Of a stretch of DNA of 64,000 nt, positions 1 through 8,442 are shown one piece after another. The position numbers and the translations under genes were made by a program. Origin of the DNA: Modicisalibacter ilicicola DSM 19980 (GTDB taxonomy: Bacteria > Pseudomonadota > Gammaproteobacteria > Pseudomonadales > Halomonadaceae); NCBI RefSeq assembly GCF_900128925.1, contig NZ_FQUJ01000018.1, positions 1 through 64,000 on the forward strand, read 5' to 3'. The first letter of the stretch is position 1. Each line of letters starts with the position of its first letter. A model generated the notes under the pieces. The model was not told the DNA's origin, made no database searches, and saw nothing but the letters and a program-made list of their open reading frames with translations.

Positions 1-12
1 GGGAGGCCTACC

Positions 13-348
13 ATGCATCAGGAACATCGCCTTGGCGTCAGCGAAGCCAACCTAGTTACTCGGAAACTGAAGCTCGAGCCCTGCAGCCAACGAGAGCTCG
101 AGATAGCGCTCCAGGAAATCGATCAGCTTTATGGACTCGACAGCGTGGCTTTCGATGAAAATAAGCGAATGCTTCGTCTGGCTTACGATGCATCGCGTAT
201 TTGTATCGAATGCGTCGAAGAGGTTCTGACAAGACATTCGATCGACATCAGCCACGGCTGGTGGAACCGCTTCAAGGAAGATCACTACCGGTTCGTCGAC
301 CAAAACATCAAGGACAATGCCGCCAAGGATCCCTGGAGCTGTCATTGA
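13..348 (+). CDS. Small HMA-fold-like protein, copy 1 (unknown function)
   Basis: A 111-residue soluble protein without signal peptide or membrane segment. I do not recognise a named family. The predicted order strand-helix-strand-strand-helix-strand over residues 16-78 resembles the ferredoxin-like heavy-metal-associated (HMA) fold, but there is no CxxC metal site. The C-terminal part contains ISHGWWNRFKE and ends NAAKDPWSCH. A near-copy lies at 17466-17801 with an almost identical C-terminal 40 residues. The start is supported by GGGAGG at bases 1-6. It lies just upstream of ackA. A role in metal or stress response is inferred only from neighbours. Confidence 0.8.
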   Translation: MHQEHRLGVSEANLVTRKLKLEPCSQRELEIALQEIDQLYGLDSVAFDENKRMLRLAYDASRICIECVEEVLTRHSIDISHGWWNRFKEDHYRFVDQNIKDNAAKDPWSCH

Positions 349-399
349 TCCTTGTCGTCGGTTAAGACACCGAGCAATCGTTTATCAGGAGGTCAGTCA

Positions 400-1602
400 A
401 TGTCGACGACGCCAGCCATTCTGGTGGTCAACTGTGGCTCGTCCAGTCTGAAGTTTGCCGTGTTTGGTCTGGCTAATGGCCTCAACCGTCAGTGGTGGGG
501 AGCGGCCAGTGGCATCGGTACCGAGCAGGGCCGGCTTCGCGTGATGGATACACGGGGGCAAGTACTCGTGAACAGCGACGTGCGACTCGAGGGTCATGCG
601 GCGGCCATCGCGCGCCTCGACGAGATCCTGCGCCAGCAAGGCGAAGGGCTGGCTCTGGTCGGTATCGGGCACCGAGTGGTCCATGGTGGGCCGGACTGCG
701 ATTGTTCGCAGCGTATCGACGACGCGCTGCTACGCCGGCTAGAAACGCTGATCCCGCTAGCCCCGCTGCATCTGCCGCACAACCTGGCCGGCATCACCGC
801 CATGCGTGTGCATTTCCCCGATGTGCCCCAACTCGCCTGCTTCGATACGGTGTTCCATCATGGCCTACCCGAGGTCGCCCGACACACCGGGCTGCCGCGC
901 GAGTACGAGGCCCAGGGCGTGCGTCGCTATGGCTTTCACGGGCTCTCCTACGAATTCATCGTCGAGGACCTGGTGCGTCGCCACGGCCCTGCGGCACTTT
1001 ACGAACGTCTGATCGTCGCGCACCTGGGCAACGGTGCTTCCCTGGCAGCCATTCGCGGTGGGCACAGCGTCGAGACGACGATGGGGTTCAGCGCCCTGGG
1101 TGGCATGCCCATGGGGACCCGCAGCGGCGATCTGGATCCCGGCATCCTACTGTATCTAGGCGGGCAGCAGGGGCTCGATCCCCAGGCGTTACAAACGCTG
1201 CTCTACCGGCGCTCCGGTTTGCTGGGCCTCTCCGGCGTCAGCGCCGATATGCGCGAACTTATAGCGCGCCGTAATGATATCCCGGAGGCCGCCCAGGCGA
1301 TCGACTTCTTCTGCCATCGTGCCCGCCACTTCATCGGTGCCCTGAGCGCCGCGCTCGGTGGACTGGACCGGCTGGTCTTCACCGGTGGCATCGGCGCGAA
1401 CGCGCCGTCCGTCCGTGCGCAGATCTGCGATGGCCTGGCGTACCTGGGCGTCACGCTGGACCCGCAGCGCAACCGCGAGCCGGAGCCGCTGATCTCCACC
1501 GCCGATGGTCCGGTCCAGGTGGAAGCCGTGACCACCGATGAAGAACTGATGATCGCCACGCACGTGCAACGCTTGTATGGCGACAGACGGGAGGACACAT
1601 GA
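400..1602 (+). CDS. ackA: Acetate kinase
   Basis: Interconverts acetate + ATP and acetyl phosphate in the cytoplasm. The 400-residue length is normal for the family. Visible family motifs are NCGSSSLK near the N-terminus, HRVVHGG, FDTVFH, HLGNGAS, the long GTRSGDLDPG region and FTGGIGANA near the C-terminus. The ATG at 400 is chosen over an upstream in-frame codon at 352 because CAGGAGG lies at 387-393, correctly spaced. It overlaps the following phosphotransacylase by 4 bases (ATGA), so translational coupling is likely. Paired with that gene and with PHA synthesis, it may recover ATP from acyl-CoA under oxygen limitation or handle overflow acetyl-CoA. The kinase assignment is secure; propionate or butyrate use cannot be excluded. 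Confidence 0.95.
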   Translation: MSTTPAILVVNCGSSSLKFAVFGLANGLNRQWWGAASGIGTEQGRLRVMDTRGQVLVNSDVRLEGHAAAIARLDEILRQQGEGLALVGIGHRVVHGGPDCDCSQRIDDALLRRLETLIPLAPLHLPHNLAGITAMRVHFPDVPQLACFDTVFHHGLPEVARHTGLPREYEAQGVRRYGFHGLSYEFIVEDLVRRHGPAALYERLIVAHLGNGASLAAIRGGHSVETTMGFSALGGMPMGTRSGDLDPGILLYLGGQQGLDPQALQTLLYRRSGLLGLSGVSADMRELIARRNDIPEAAQAIDFFCHRARHFIGALSAALGGLDRLVFTGGIGANAPSVRAQICDGLAYLGVTLDPQRNREPEPLISTADGPVQVEAVTTDEELMIATHVQRLYGDRREDT

Positions 1603-2627
1603 CTCACAGAGCAGTTCAACGACTTGCCACGCTCGATGACCTGGTTCAACAGGCCCGGGGCGGGGACCCGATACGGGTCGCCGTGGTCAACGCGGCCCAG
1701 TCGGCGGTGCTAGAGACGCTGCAAGAGGCGACGCGGCTCGGGATCTCCGAGCCCCTGCTGATCGGACGTTCGGCCGAAATCGCCGAGGCCGCCTCAGCAC
1801 TCGGCTGGGACCTCGACCTGGAATCGGTGATCGAGGCGAACTCGGAGATGGATGCTGCCCGCCGGGGCGTGGAGCTCGTGCGTGACGGCCACGCCGACGT
1901 GTTGATGAAGGGGCACATCCACACCGATACGTTCATGCGCGCCCTGCTCGATGGTGAACGCGGCCTGCGCCAGCCTGGCAGCCGCGTCAGCCACGTCTTC
2001 CTGCTGGACCTGCCCAATTGCCCACGCCTGCTCGCCATCAGCGACGCGGCGGTGAACATCGCGCCGGACCTCAACGCCAAGGCACAGATTCTACAGAACG
2101 CCATCGCGCTGATGCACATGGTCGGCGTCGAGACGCCTCGGGCGGCGGTGATCTCGGCGATAGAGACTGTCAACCCGGCACTTCCCTCCACCCTGGACGC
2201 CGCCTGCCTGACGCTGATGGCCCGTCGTGGGCAGATCGCCGGCGCCGAGGTCGATGGGCCGCTGGCCTTCGATAATGCCATCTCCGAGCGTGCGGCTCGG
2301 GAGAAAGGCATCGAGTCGCCGGTGGCGGGCCAGGCGGACATCCTGCTGATGCCGGATCTGGTCTCCGGCAACGTCCTCGCGAAGAACTTGGAGTACCACG
2401 CCGGCGCCACCGCGGCGGGGGTGGTCATGGGGCTGACGGTGCCGGTGGTGTTGAGCTCTCGGGCCGATCCGCCGGCGGCACGCCTGGCGGGGCTGGGAGT
2501 CGCGGCGCTGATGTACCGGGCGGGCCTTCGCCTGTCGGTTTCGGCTCCAACCGTATCGGAGACGGAATCCGCGTTCCCCTGCGCGCCGCAGCCCGAGTCG
2601 GCCTGCTGCCCCAAGGAGGTGTGCTGA
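1599..2627 (+). CDS. Phosphate acetyl/butyryltransferase family enzyme
   Basis: 342 residues of the PTA_PTB family, exchanging the CoA of an acyl-CoA for phosphate. The length corresponds to the short catalytic-domain form, without the N-terminal DRTGG part of long Pta. Recognisable segments include ADVLMKGHIHTD, LLDLPNCPRLLAISDAAVN and DILLMPDLVSGN. It overlaps ackA by 4 bases upstream and shares one base with phaC downstream (TGATG), so the three form one translation unit. With ackA it gives an acyl-CoA to acyl-phosphate to acid + ATP route. The C-terminal 25 residues after ALMYRAGL are unconserved and Cys-containing. Acetyl versus butyryl preference is unknown. Confidence 0.88.
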   Translation: MTHRAVQRLATLDDLVQQARGGDPIRVAVVNAAQSAVLETLQEATRLGISEPLLIGRSAEIAEAASALGWDLDLESVIEANSEMDAARRGVELVRDGHADVLMKGHIHTDTFMRALLDGERGLRQPGSRVSHVFLLDLPNCPRLLAISDAAVNIAPDLNAKAQILQNAIALMHMVGVETPRAAVISAIETVNPALPSTLDAACLTLMARRGQIAGAEVDGPLAFDNAISERAAREKGIESPVAGQADILLMPDLVSGNVLAKNLEYHAGATAAGVVMGLTVPVVLSSRADPPAARLAGLGVAALMYRAGLRLSVSAPTVSETESAFPCAPQPESACCPKEVC

Positions 2628-4408
2628 TGGACGCCACCGTCAAGAGGAACGATGCCACCACCAAGGCGAATACCACCGAAGCCTCGACAATGACCACATC
2701 AAAAGCGACCGTCGATCAGCAGCTGAACGCGATGTTCAGCATGCTCTCCGGCGGTCTGTCGCCGAGTGCCGTCCAGCAGGCCTGGTGGGACTGGGCACAG
2801 CATCTCGCCACCTCGCTGGACACGCAGGCCAGGCTTGCCAAAAAGGCGACCCGCCAGTGGGAGCGCTTTCGGGCCTACTCCGAGCGAGCTTGCCACGACC
2901 CCGGGTGCGAGCGTTGCATCGAGCCGCTGCCTCAGGACAAACGCTTTCGTGGCGACGCCTGGCAGCGCTGGCCCTTCAATGCCCTCTACCAGGGCTTTCT
3001 GCTGCAGCAGCAGTGGTGGCACGCGGCGACCACCGGCGTGCCGGGCGTCTCGCGCCATCACGAAGCTATGGTGGCCTTCGGCGTCCGGCAATGTCTCGAC
3101 GTCTTCTCCCCGTCGAACTTCCTTGCCACCAACCCGGAACTGATCGAGCAGACGCTGCGCGAGGGCGGCGCCAACCTGGTCCGAGGCGCCGCCAACCTCC
3201 GGGAGGACTGGCAACGCCAGCTGGCGGGGCAAGGTCCGGCGGGGGTGGATAACTATCGGGTCGGCCAGGAGGTGGCGGTGACGCCGGGCCAGGTGGTCTA
3301 CCGCAACCGGCTCATCGAGTTGATTCAGTACGCTCCTGTCACGCAGGTGATCCATGCCGAGCCGGTGCTGATCGTGCCGGCCTGGATCATGAAGTACTAC
3401 ATCCTCGACCTCTCTCCCGAGAACTCCTTGGTGCGCTATCTGGTGGCACAGGGCCACACGGTGTTCGTCGTCTCCTGGAAGAACCCGGGTAGCGACGAGC
3501 GGAATCTGGGCATGGCGGACTACCGGCGTCTGGGGGTCATGGCGGCGCTGGACGCAGTTACGGCCATCTGCCCGGAACAGCGCATCCATGGGGTGGGCTA
3601 CTGCCTGGGAGGGACCCTGCTCTCCATCGCCGCCGCCGCCATGGGCCGGGACGATGACGAGCGCCTCGCCAGCCTCACGCTGTTAGCCGCACAGACCGAC
3701 TTCAGCGAGGCCGGTGAGCTGATGCTGTTTATCGACGAGGACCAGGTGCGCTTTCTCGAGGATATCATGGCCGTGAAGGGGTATCTGGATACCCGGCAGA
3801 TGGCCGGGGCCTTCCAGCTGCTGCGTTCCAAGGACCTGATCTGGTCGGCGATGGTGCGCAGCTACTTGGCCGGTGAGCGTTCCCCGATATTCGACCTGAT
3901 GGCCTGGAACGCCGACGGCACTCGAATGCCGGCGCGCATGCACAGCGAGTACCTGCGCAGGCTGTTCCTCGACAACGATCTCGCCGGTGGGCGTTATGCC
4001 GTGGATGGCCGCCCCGTCTCCCTGACCGATATCCGCATCCCCGTGTTCGCCGTCAGCACTTGGAAGGATCACGTCGCCCCCTGGCGCTCGGTCTACAAGA
4101 TTCAGTGGCTGGCCCGGGCGGAGGTAACCTTCGTGCTCTCCAGCGGTGGGCACAACGCCGGCATCGTCAGCCCTCCCGGCCACCCTCATCGCTTTCACCA
4201 GATCTCGACCATCTACCAGGGGGATCCATTCGTCGACCCGGATAGTTGGCAGGCTGAGGCAGTACACCACAACGGCTCTTGGTGGCCCTGCTGGCAGGGC
4301 TGGCTGGAGACGCACAGCGGCGAACGCGTCTCAGCCCGGGAGCCCGGCGTGACGGCCGACTACCCGGTCTTGGACGAGGCGCCAGGGCGTTATGTGCTAG
4401 AGCAGTGA
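2627..4408 (+). CDS. phaC: Polyhydroxyalkanoate synthase, class I type
   Basis: Polymerises (R)-3-hydroxyacyl-CoA at the granule surface. The 593-residue length fits class I. The lipase-like box is GYCLGG with the nucleophile at Cys326; the expected Asp is in STWKDHVAPW (Asp481) and the His in SSGGHNAG (His509), matching the spacing of the Ralstonia enzyme. The N-terminal PhaC domain (PF07167-like) covers roughly residues 80-260. A small Cys cluster (CHDPGCERC) lies near residue 95. The ATG at 2627 is preferred over GTG 2621 because AAGGAGG at 2613-2619 is correctly placed. It sits in an operon with ackA and a phosphotransacylase, followed by a thiolase. No phasin or phaB is intact nearby. 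Confidence 0.95.
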   Translation: MDATVKRNDATTKANTTEASTMTTSKATVDQQLNAMFSMLSGGLSPSAVQQAWWDWAQHLATSLDTQARLAKKATRQWERFRAYSERACHDPGCERCIEPLPQDKRFRGDAWQRWPFNALYQGFLLQQQWWHAATTGVPGVSRHHEAMVAFGVRQCLDVFSPSNFLATNPELIEQTLREGGANLVRGAANLREDWQRQLAGQGPAGVDNYRVGQEVAVTPGQVVYRNRLIELIQYAPVTQVIHAEPVLIVPAWIMKYYILDLSPENSLVRYLVAQGHTVFVVSWKNPGSDERNLGMADYRRLGVMAALDAVTAICPEQRIHGVGYCLGGTLLSIAAAAMGRDDDERLASLTLLAAQTDFSEAGELMLFIDEDQVRFLEDIMAVKGYLDTRQMAGAFQLLRSKDLIWSAMVRSYLAGERSPIFDLMAWNADGTRMPARMHSEYLRRLFLDNDLAGGRYAVDGRPVSLTDIRIPVFAVSTWKDHVAPWRSVYKIQWLARAEVTFVLSSGGHNAGIVSPPGHPHRFHQISTIYQGDPFVDPDSWQAEAVHHNGSWWPCWQGWLETHSGERVSAREPGVTADYPVLDEAPGRYVLEQ

Positions 4409-4424
4409 GCCCGTTCCACGGGCT
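4408..4424 (+). terminator. Short hairpin after phaC
   Basis: AGCCCGT-TCC-ACGGGCT forms a perfect 7-bp stem starting in the phaC stop codon. There is no T tract, so it is more likely an mRNA-stability or attenuation hairpin than a strong terminator. It lies 83 bases before the thiolase. Confidence 0.35.
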
Positions 4425-4507
4425 GGAAAGGGGCCGCTGCCATCGATGGCCCCGAGCAGCCGTCCCGAAGGGTACGGCCAATGCCATAGTCAGCGAGGTG
4501 AGCATCC

Positions 4508-5695
4508 ATGAAAGAATCCAACGTCGTTCTCTGCGCCCCGGTACGCACGGCCATCGGTACCTACGGCGGCACACTCAAGGGTACGCCGGCACCCGAGCTC
4601 GGCGCCACCGCCATCGCCGAAAGCCTGCGCCGTGCAGGCCTGACACCCGAGGATGTGCAGAGCGTGATCCTGGGTCAGGTGGTCCAGGCCGGCGCCAAGA
4701 TGAACCCGGCGCGCCAGGCCGCGATCCACGCCGGCTTGCCGGTGTCGGTGCCGGCGATGACGGTCAACCGGGTCTGCGGCTCCGGCGCCCAGGCCGTGGC
4801 CAGTGCCGCCCAAGAGGTGATGCTCGGGCATCTCGACTGTGCCATCGCCGGCGGGATGGAGAACATGGATCTCGCGCCCTATCTGGATCTCGCCGGGCGC
4901 TGGGGCCATCGCATGGGCAACGCCGAAATCTACGACAGCATGTTGCGCGACGGGCTCAATGATGCCTTTTCCGATCAGCACTCGGGGTGGCACACCGAGG
5001 ATCTGGTCAGCCGCTTCGGCATCAGCCGCGAGGATCAGGACCGCTGGGCGGCGCGCAGTCAGCAGCGATTCAGCGAAGCGCAGGCAGCCGGGCGTTTCAA
5101 CACCGAGATCGTGCCGGTCGAGGTCAACTCCCGCAAGGGTACGGTGGCCTTCGAGCGCGACGAGCACAACCGTCCCGACGCCACCGCCGAGGGCCTCGGT
5201 AAGCTGCGCCCGGCCTTCCGTAAGGAGGGCACCATCACCGCCGGCAACGCCCCGGGGCTGAACACGGGCGCGGCGACGATGATCGTCGCCGATCGCGCCT
5301 GGGCGGAACGCCAGGGTCTCGCGCCCATGGCGCGGCTGGTAAGCTACGGCGTCGGTGCCGTCGAGCCCGACTACTTCGGCCTCGGCCCGGTGCCGGCGGT
5401 GCAACAGGCACTGGCACGCGCCGGCTGGCGCATGGGTGATGTCGAGCGCATCGAGATCAACGAGGCCTTCGCGGCCATCGCCCTTGCCCTGGTTCGGGAG
5501 CTCGGGCTGGCCGAGGACATCGTCAACGTGGAAGGCGGCGCGATCGCCCATGGCCATCCCATCGGCGCCACCGGCGCGGTGCTGACCACCCGGCTGCTGC
5601 ACGCCATGGCCCGAGATGACGTGCGCCGTGGCGTGGTCACCTTGTGCATCGGTGGTGGTCAGGGGGTGGCGCTGGCGCTGGAGCGTCTAGCCTAA
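4508..5695 (+). CDS. Acetyl-CoA C-acetyltransferase (thiolase)
   Basis: Condenses two acetyl-CoA to acetoacetyl-CoA, the first step of PHB synthesis, or works in reverse. The 395-residue length and motifs are standard for thiolase II: nucleophile Cys90 in VNRVCGSGAQA, NEAFAAIAL, GHPIGATGA with the catalytic His, and the second catalytic Cys in CIGGGQG near the C-terminus. The start has GAGGTG about 10 bases upstream. It follows phaC by 99 bases and precedes the alcohol dehydrogenase. In this context it is the likely PhaA of the cluster; a separate beta-oxidation role is possible. Confidence 0.92.
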   Translation: MKESNVVLCAPVRTAIGTYGGTLKGTPAPELGATAIAESLRRAGLTPEDVQSVILGQVVQAGAKMNPARQAAIHAGLPVSVPAMTVNRVCGSGAQAVASAAQEVMLGHLDCAIAGGMENMDLAPYLDLAGRWGHRMGNAEIYDSMLRDGLNDAFSDQHSGWHTEDLVSRFGISREDQDRWAARSQQRFSEAQAAGRFNTEIVPVEVNSRKGTVAFERDEHNRPDATAEGLGKLRPAFRKEGTITAGNAPGLNTGAATMIVADRAWAERQGLAPMARLVSYGVGAVEPDYFGLGPVPAVQQALARAGWRMGDVERIEINEAFAAIALALVRELGLAEDIVNVEGGAIAHGHPIGATGAVLTTRLLHAMARDDVRRGVVTLCIGGGQGVALALERLA

Positions 5696-5715
5696 CCGCA
5701 AATTAACGCTTATGC

Positions 5716-5742
5716 GCGGCTCGCTATAAGGTGCCGAGCCGC
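5716..5742 (+). terminator. Hairpin between thiolase and alcohol dehydrogenase
   Basis: GCGGCTCG pairs with CGAGCCGC across an 11-base loop. No U tract follows, so termination would be weak. It lies in the 68-base gap before the dehydrogenase. Confidence 0.35.
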
Positions 5743-5763
5743 ACCACTCAAGGAGAAAGCATC

Positions 5764-6795
5764 ATGAAAGCATTGGTATTTCATGGCCCTGGCAAGCGCC
5801 GCTGGGAGGAGAAGCCGCGCCCGGGCATCGACAAGCCCACGGACGCGGTGGTGCGCATCACCCATACCACCATCTGCGGCACCGACCTGCACATCCTCAA
5901 GGGCGACGTACCCGCCGTGAAGGATGGCCGCATTCTGGGCCACGAAGGCGTGGGAGTGGTCGAGGAAGTCGGTGATGGCGTGAGCAACATCCAGGTCGGC
6001 GACGAAGTGCTGATCTCCTGCATCACTTCCTGCGGCCGCTGCGACTACTGCAAGCGCGGCGTCTATTCCCACTGTCGAGATGGCGGCTGGATCCTCGGCC
6101 ACCTGATCGACGGCACCCAGGCCGAGTACGTGCGCATCCCTCATGCGGACAACAGCCTCTACCCGCTACCCAAGGGGATCGATCACGCCGCGGCGGTGAT
6201 GCTCAGCGATATCCTGCCCACCGGCCACGAGATCGGCGCCCTGAACGGGGAGGTCAAGCTCGGCGACACCGTGGCCATCGTCGGCGCCGGCCCCATCGGC
6301 CTGGCGGCGCTGATGACCTCACGCTTCTACTCGCCCGCGCGAATCATCATGATCGACCCGGACGAGAACCGCCTGGCCATGGCCAAGCAGCTCGGCGCCA
6401 CCGACACCATCGCCCGGGACCCGCTCGAGGCCATCGACAAGCTGACCGGCGGTGAAGGCGTGGATGTGGCCATGGAGGCGGTGGGCATTCCCGAGACCTT
6501 CGATGTCTGCCAGCGCATCGTTCGACCGGGCGGCCATATCGCCAACATCGGTGTGCATGGCAAGAGCGTCGACCTCCAGCTTCAGGATCTGTGGATCAAG
6601 AACATCACCCTGCGTACCGGCCTGGTGAACACCGACACCATCCCGGTGCTGATGCGCGTCGTCGAGAGCGGCGGCGTCGAGCCCGCAGGACTGGTGACCC
6701 ACCGCTTCAAGCTCGATGACATCGAGAAGGCCTACGATATCTTCAGCGAGGCGGCAAAGGAGCAGGCCATCAAGATGCTGTTGACCGCCGAGTGA
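5764..6795 (+). CDS. Zinc-dependent medium-chain alcohol dehydrogenase
   Basis: 343-residue NAD(P)-dependent dehydrogenase of the MDR superfamily. The catalytic zinc site is seen as ICGTDLH (Cys, Asp) and GHEGVGVVEEVG (His, Glu). The structural zinc site is the four-Cys stretch in TSCGRCDYCKRGVYSHC. The Rossmann fold shows VGAGPIGLAA. The ATG at 5764 has AAGGAG at 5750-5755. It resembles broad-specificity, threonine- or sorbitol-type dehydrogenases, and the substrate cannot be set from sequence. It lies between the PHA thiolase and a broken SDR gene, and may serve fermentation-like redox balancing in this cluster. Confidence 0.88.
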   Translation: MKALVFHGPGKRRWEEKPRPGIDKPTDAVVRITHTTICGTDLHILKGDVPAVKDGRILGHEGVGVVEEVGDGVSNIQVGDEVLISCITSCGRCDYCKRGVYSHCRDGGWILGHLIDGTQAEYVRIPHADNSLYPLPKGIDHAAAVMLSDILPTGHEIGALNGEVKLGDTVAIVGAGPIGLAALMTSRFYSPARIIMIDPDENRLAMAKQLGATDTIARDPLEAIDKLTGGEGVDVAMEAVGIPETFDVCQRIVRPGGHIANIGVHGKSVDLQLQDLWIKNITLRTGLVNTDTIPVLMRVVESGGVEPAGLVTHRFKLDDIEKAYDIFSEAAKEQAIKMLLTAE

Positions 6796-6867
6796 TGTTC
6801 ACCCTCATCGGCAATGACGGCCACTTCGAGGCCACTGATATCGATCCTGTGAATAAGGAGCGCAAGC

Positions 6868-7330
6868 ATGGAATTGAAAAACAAGACGATCGCGATCACC
6901 GGGGCCACCCAAGGGCTTGGCCGCGCCATGGCGGTACACCTCGCACAATACGGCGCGCATGATTGAGGCCCGAGCGGATGACACCACCCGCCAATCCCTT
7001 GGGCTGATCCTTACTATCGAGTATCAGCCGTGCGGGCAATATCGGCCAAACCAACTACTCGGCGGCCAAGTCGTGGGTGGATGCAATGACCGTCAACTGG
7101 GCCAAGGAGCTCGCCCGCCACAACATCCGCGTCGCGGCCATCGCTCCCGGGTTCTGCCGCACGGCCATGATGGAGGCAATGCCCGACAAGTCCTCGACAA
7201 GCTGTGGGCCCAAATTCCTGCGGGACGGTTGGGGGACCCCGAGGAAGTCGCACACGCGGTGCAGTTCATCTTCGAAAACGACTATTTCAATGGCCGCATC
7301 CTGGCGTTGGATGACGGGGTGCGTTTGTAG
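6868..7330 (+). pseudogene. Broken short-chain dehydrogenase/reductase (SDR)
   Basis: An SDR start is clear at 6868 (MELKNKTIAITGATQGLGRA, preceded by AAGGAG) but hits a stop at about 6966. The middle of the gene is missing. Coding resumes near 7030 with the SDR active-site region (NYSAAKSW, then [16 protein letters not shown]). It changes frame near 7190 and ends in the other frame with [16 protein letters not shown] and a stop at 7330. There is therefore an internal deletion and at least one frameshift. In this PHA cluster the intact ancestor may have been an acetoacetyl-CoA reductase-like enzyme; that is inference from context. Confidence 0.85.
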
Positions 7331-7384
7331 ACAGGGGCGCAGCCAGCATGCGCCGTTCCGAATAATGAAAAGGAGTGAACAGCA

Positions 7385-7585
7385 ATGAAACGCGAACGCG
7401 TGGAGCAAAAGTCTTTCGTGGACCCGGTGTGTGGTATGACGATCAGCTTCGAGACCGCCGCCACGGGGAGCGAATACCAGGGCAAGCGCTATTATTTCTG
7501 CGCGACGGCTTGCCGCGACCAGTTTCAGGCGGATCCCGAGCGATATGTTCATACGCACCGACAGCATGGGTCGAGACATGGGTGA
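7385..7585 (+). CDS. YHS domain protein
   Basis: 66 residues consisting almost only of a YHS domain: DPVCGM near residue 18, then [12 protein letters not shown] and DPERYV. Such domains bind metal through the CGM...FC..C Cys residues, and occur in copper/heavy-metal handling proteins and at the ends of P-type ATPases. AAAGGAG lies 8 bases before the ATG. It is followed closely by the Cys-rich mini-ORF at 7604. A second, longer YHS protein is at 12620. Confidence 0.85.
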   Translation: MKRERVEQKSFVDPVCGMTISFETAATGSEYQGKRYYFCATACRDQFQADPERYVHTHRQHGSRHG

Positions 7586-7603
7586 ACGTAGAGGCCTTCA
7601 GCC

Positions 7604-7744
7604 ATGATCCAGGCCCCGCAGGTCTGCGCCGACCCCACGCGACGCCACGCCCAGCACGATCCCGACTGCTGCGACAATGTCTGCACTTGCCTGCGTTGCC
7701 TGTGCAGGCGCCATATCACCTCGAGGGCTGTCGCGTCGCGTTAG
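7604..7744 (+). CDS. Cys-rich 46-residue small protein (candidate)
   Basis: A short ORF encoding 46 residues with seven Cys: one at position 8 and six packed in CCDNVCTCLRCLC (22-34). GAGG at 7591-7594 gives an acceptable ribosome-binding site. It lies 18 bases after the YHS gene and 41 bases before the FabI-like gene. The CC-x3-C-x-C-x2-C-x-C arrangement looks like a metal-thiolate cluster, as in metallothionein-like peptides. I cannot match it to a family, and no conservation evidence is available here. Confidence 0.45.
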   Translation: MIQAPQVCADPTRRHAQHDPDCCDNVCTCLRCLCRRHITSRAVASR

Positions 7745-7785
7745 GATCCTCGGCCGCTGGAATTCTAGGGGGATAGAAAACGAAC

Positions 7786-8376
7786 ATGGAAACCATTGAC
7801 CTGGAAGGACGCAAGGGCCTGGTCGTGGGCATTGCCAACGAACACAGCCTGGCCTGGTCGGCCGCTCGCCACTTCCGTAATGCCGGTGCGGAGCTGGCGC
7901 TCACCTATCTCAACGACAAGGCTAGGCCCCATGTCGAGCCTCTGGCCCGGGAGGTGAATGCGGGGCTCTTGCTGCCCTGCGGCGTGACGGTGCCGGGACA
8001 GCTGGAGGCGGTGTTCGAGGCGATCCGTCAGCGCTGGGGGCGGCTGGACTTTCTCCTGCACGCCGTCGCCTGGGCCCGCAAGGAGGAACTGCACGGGCGA
8101 CTCACAGACTGCTCGGCAGAGGGCTTTGCCGAATCGATGGTGATTTCCTGCCACTCGCTGATCCGCATGGCCCAGCTGGCCGAGCCATTGATGGACCGCG
8201 GCGGCAGCCTCATGACGCTGAGTTACGTCGGCGCCGAGAAGATCGTCGATCATTACAACGTCATGGGCCCCGTCAATGCCGCGCTGGTGCTGGCCAGCGA
8301 CTACACCACCGCGATCACCGGCGAGGTACTCTATGTCGACGCCGGCTTCCATGTCGCCGGGATGGTCTTTCACTGA
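7786..8376 (+). CDS. FabI-like enoyl-ACP reductase with internal deletion
   Basis: The reading frame is open, but the 196 residues are about 60 short of normal FabI (about 260). The N-terminal half is normal: KGLVVGIANEHSLAW nucleotide-binding region, SYVGAEKIVDHYNVMG with the catalytic-type Tyr157. The sequence then jumps from MGPVNAAL directly to the FabI C-terminus (ASDYTTAITGEVLYVDAGF). The lost part holds the substrate-binding loop with the SPGPIKT-like motif, and the catalytic Lys of Tyr-x6-Lys is Asn164 at the junction. It is therefore probably inactive as a reductase, and I consider it a decaying gene or structural relic. Intact homologues occur next to similar PHA/stress clusters. 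Confidence 0.8.
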   Translation: METIDLEGRKGLVVGIANEHSLAWSAARHFRNAGAELALTYLNDKARPHVEPLAREVNAGLLLPCGVTVPGQLEAVFEAIRQRWGRLDFLLHAVAWARKEELHGRLTDCSAEGFAESMVISCHSLIRMAQLAEPLMDRGGSLMTLSYVGAEKIVDHYNVMGPVNAALVLASDYTTAITGEVLYVDAGFHVAGMVFH

Positions 8377-8442
8377 GGTTTTCATGAGGTCATCAGCACT
8401 TCTCAGCCGCTTCATCCACGTGCCTGGGTTAGCAGGCGTGAA

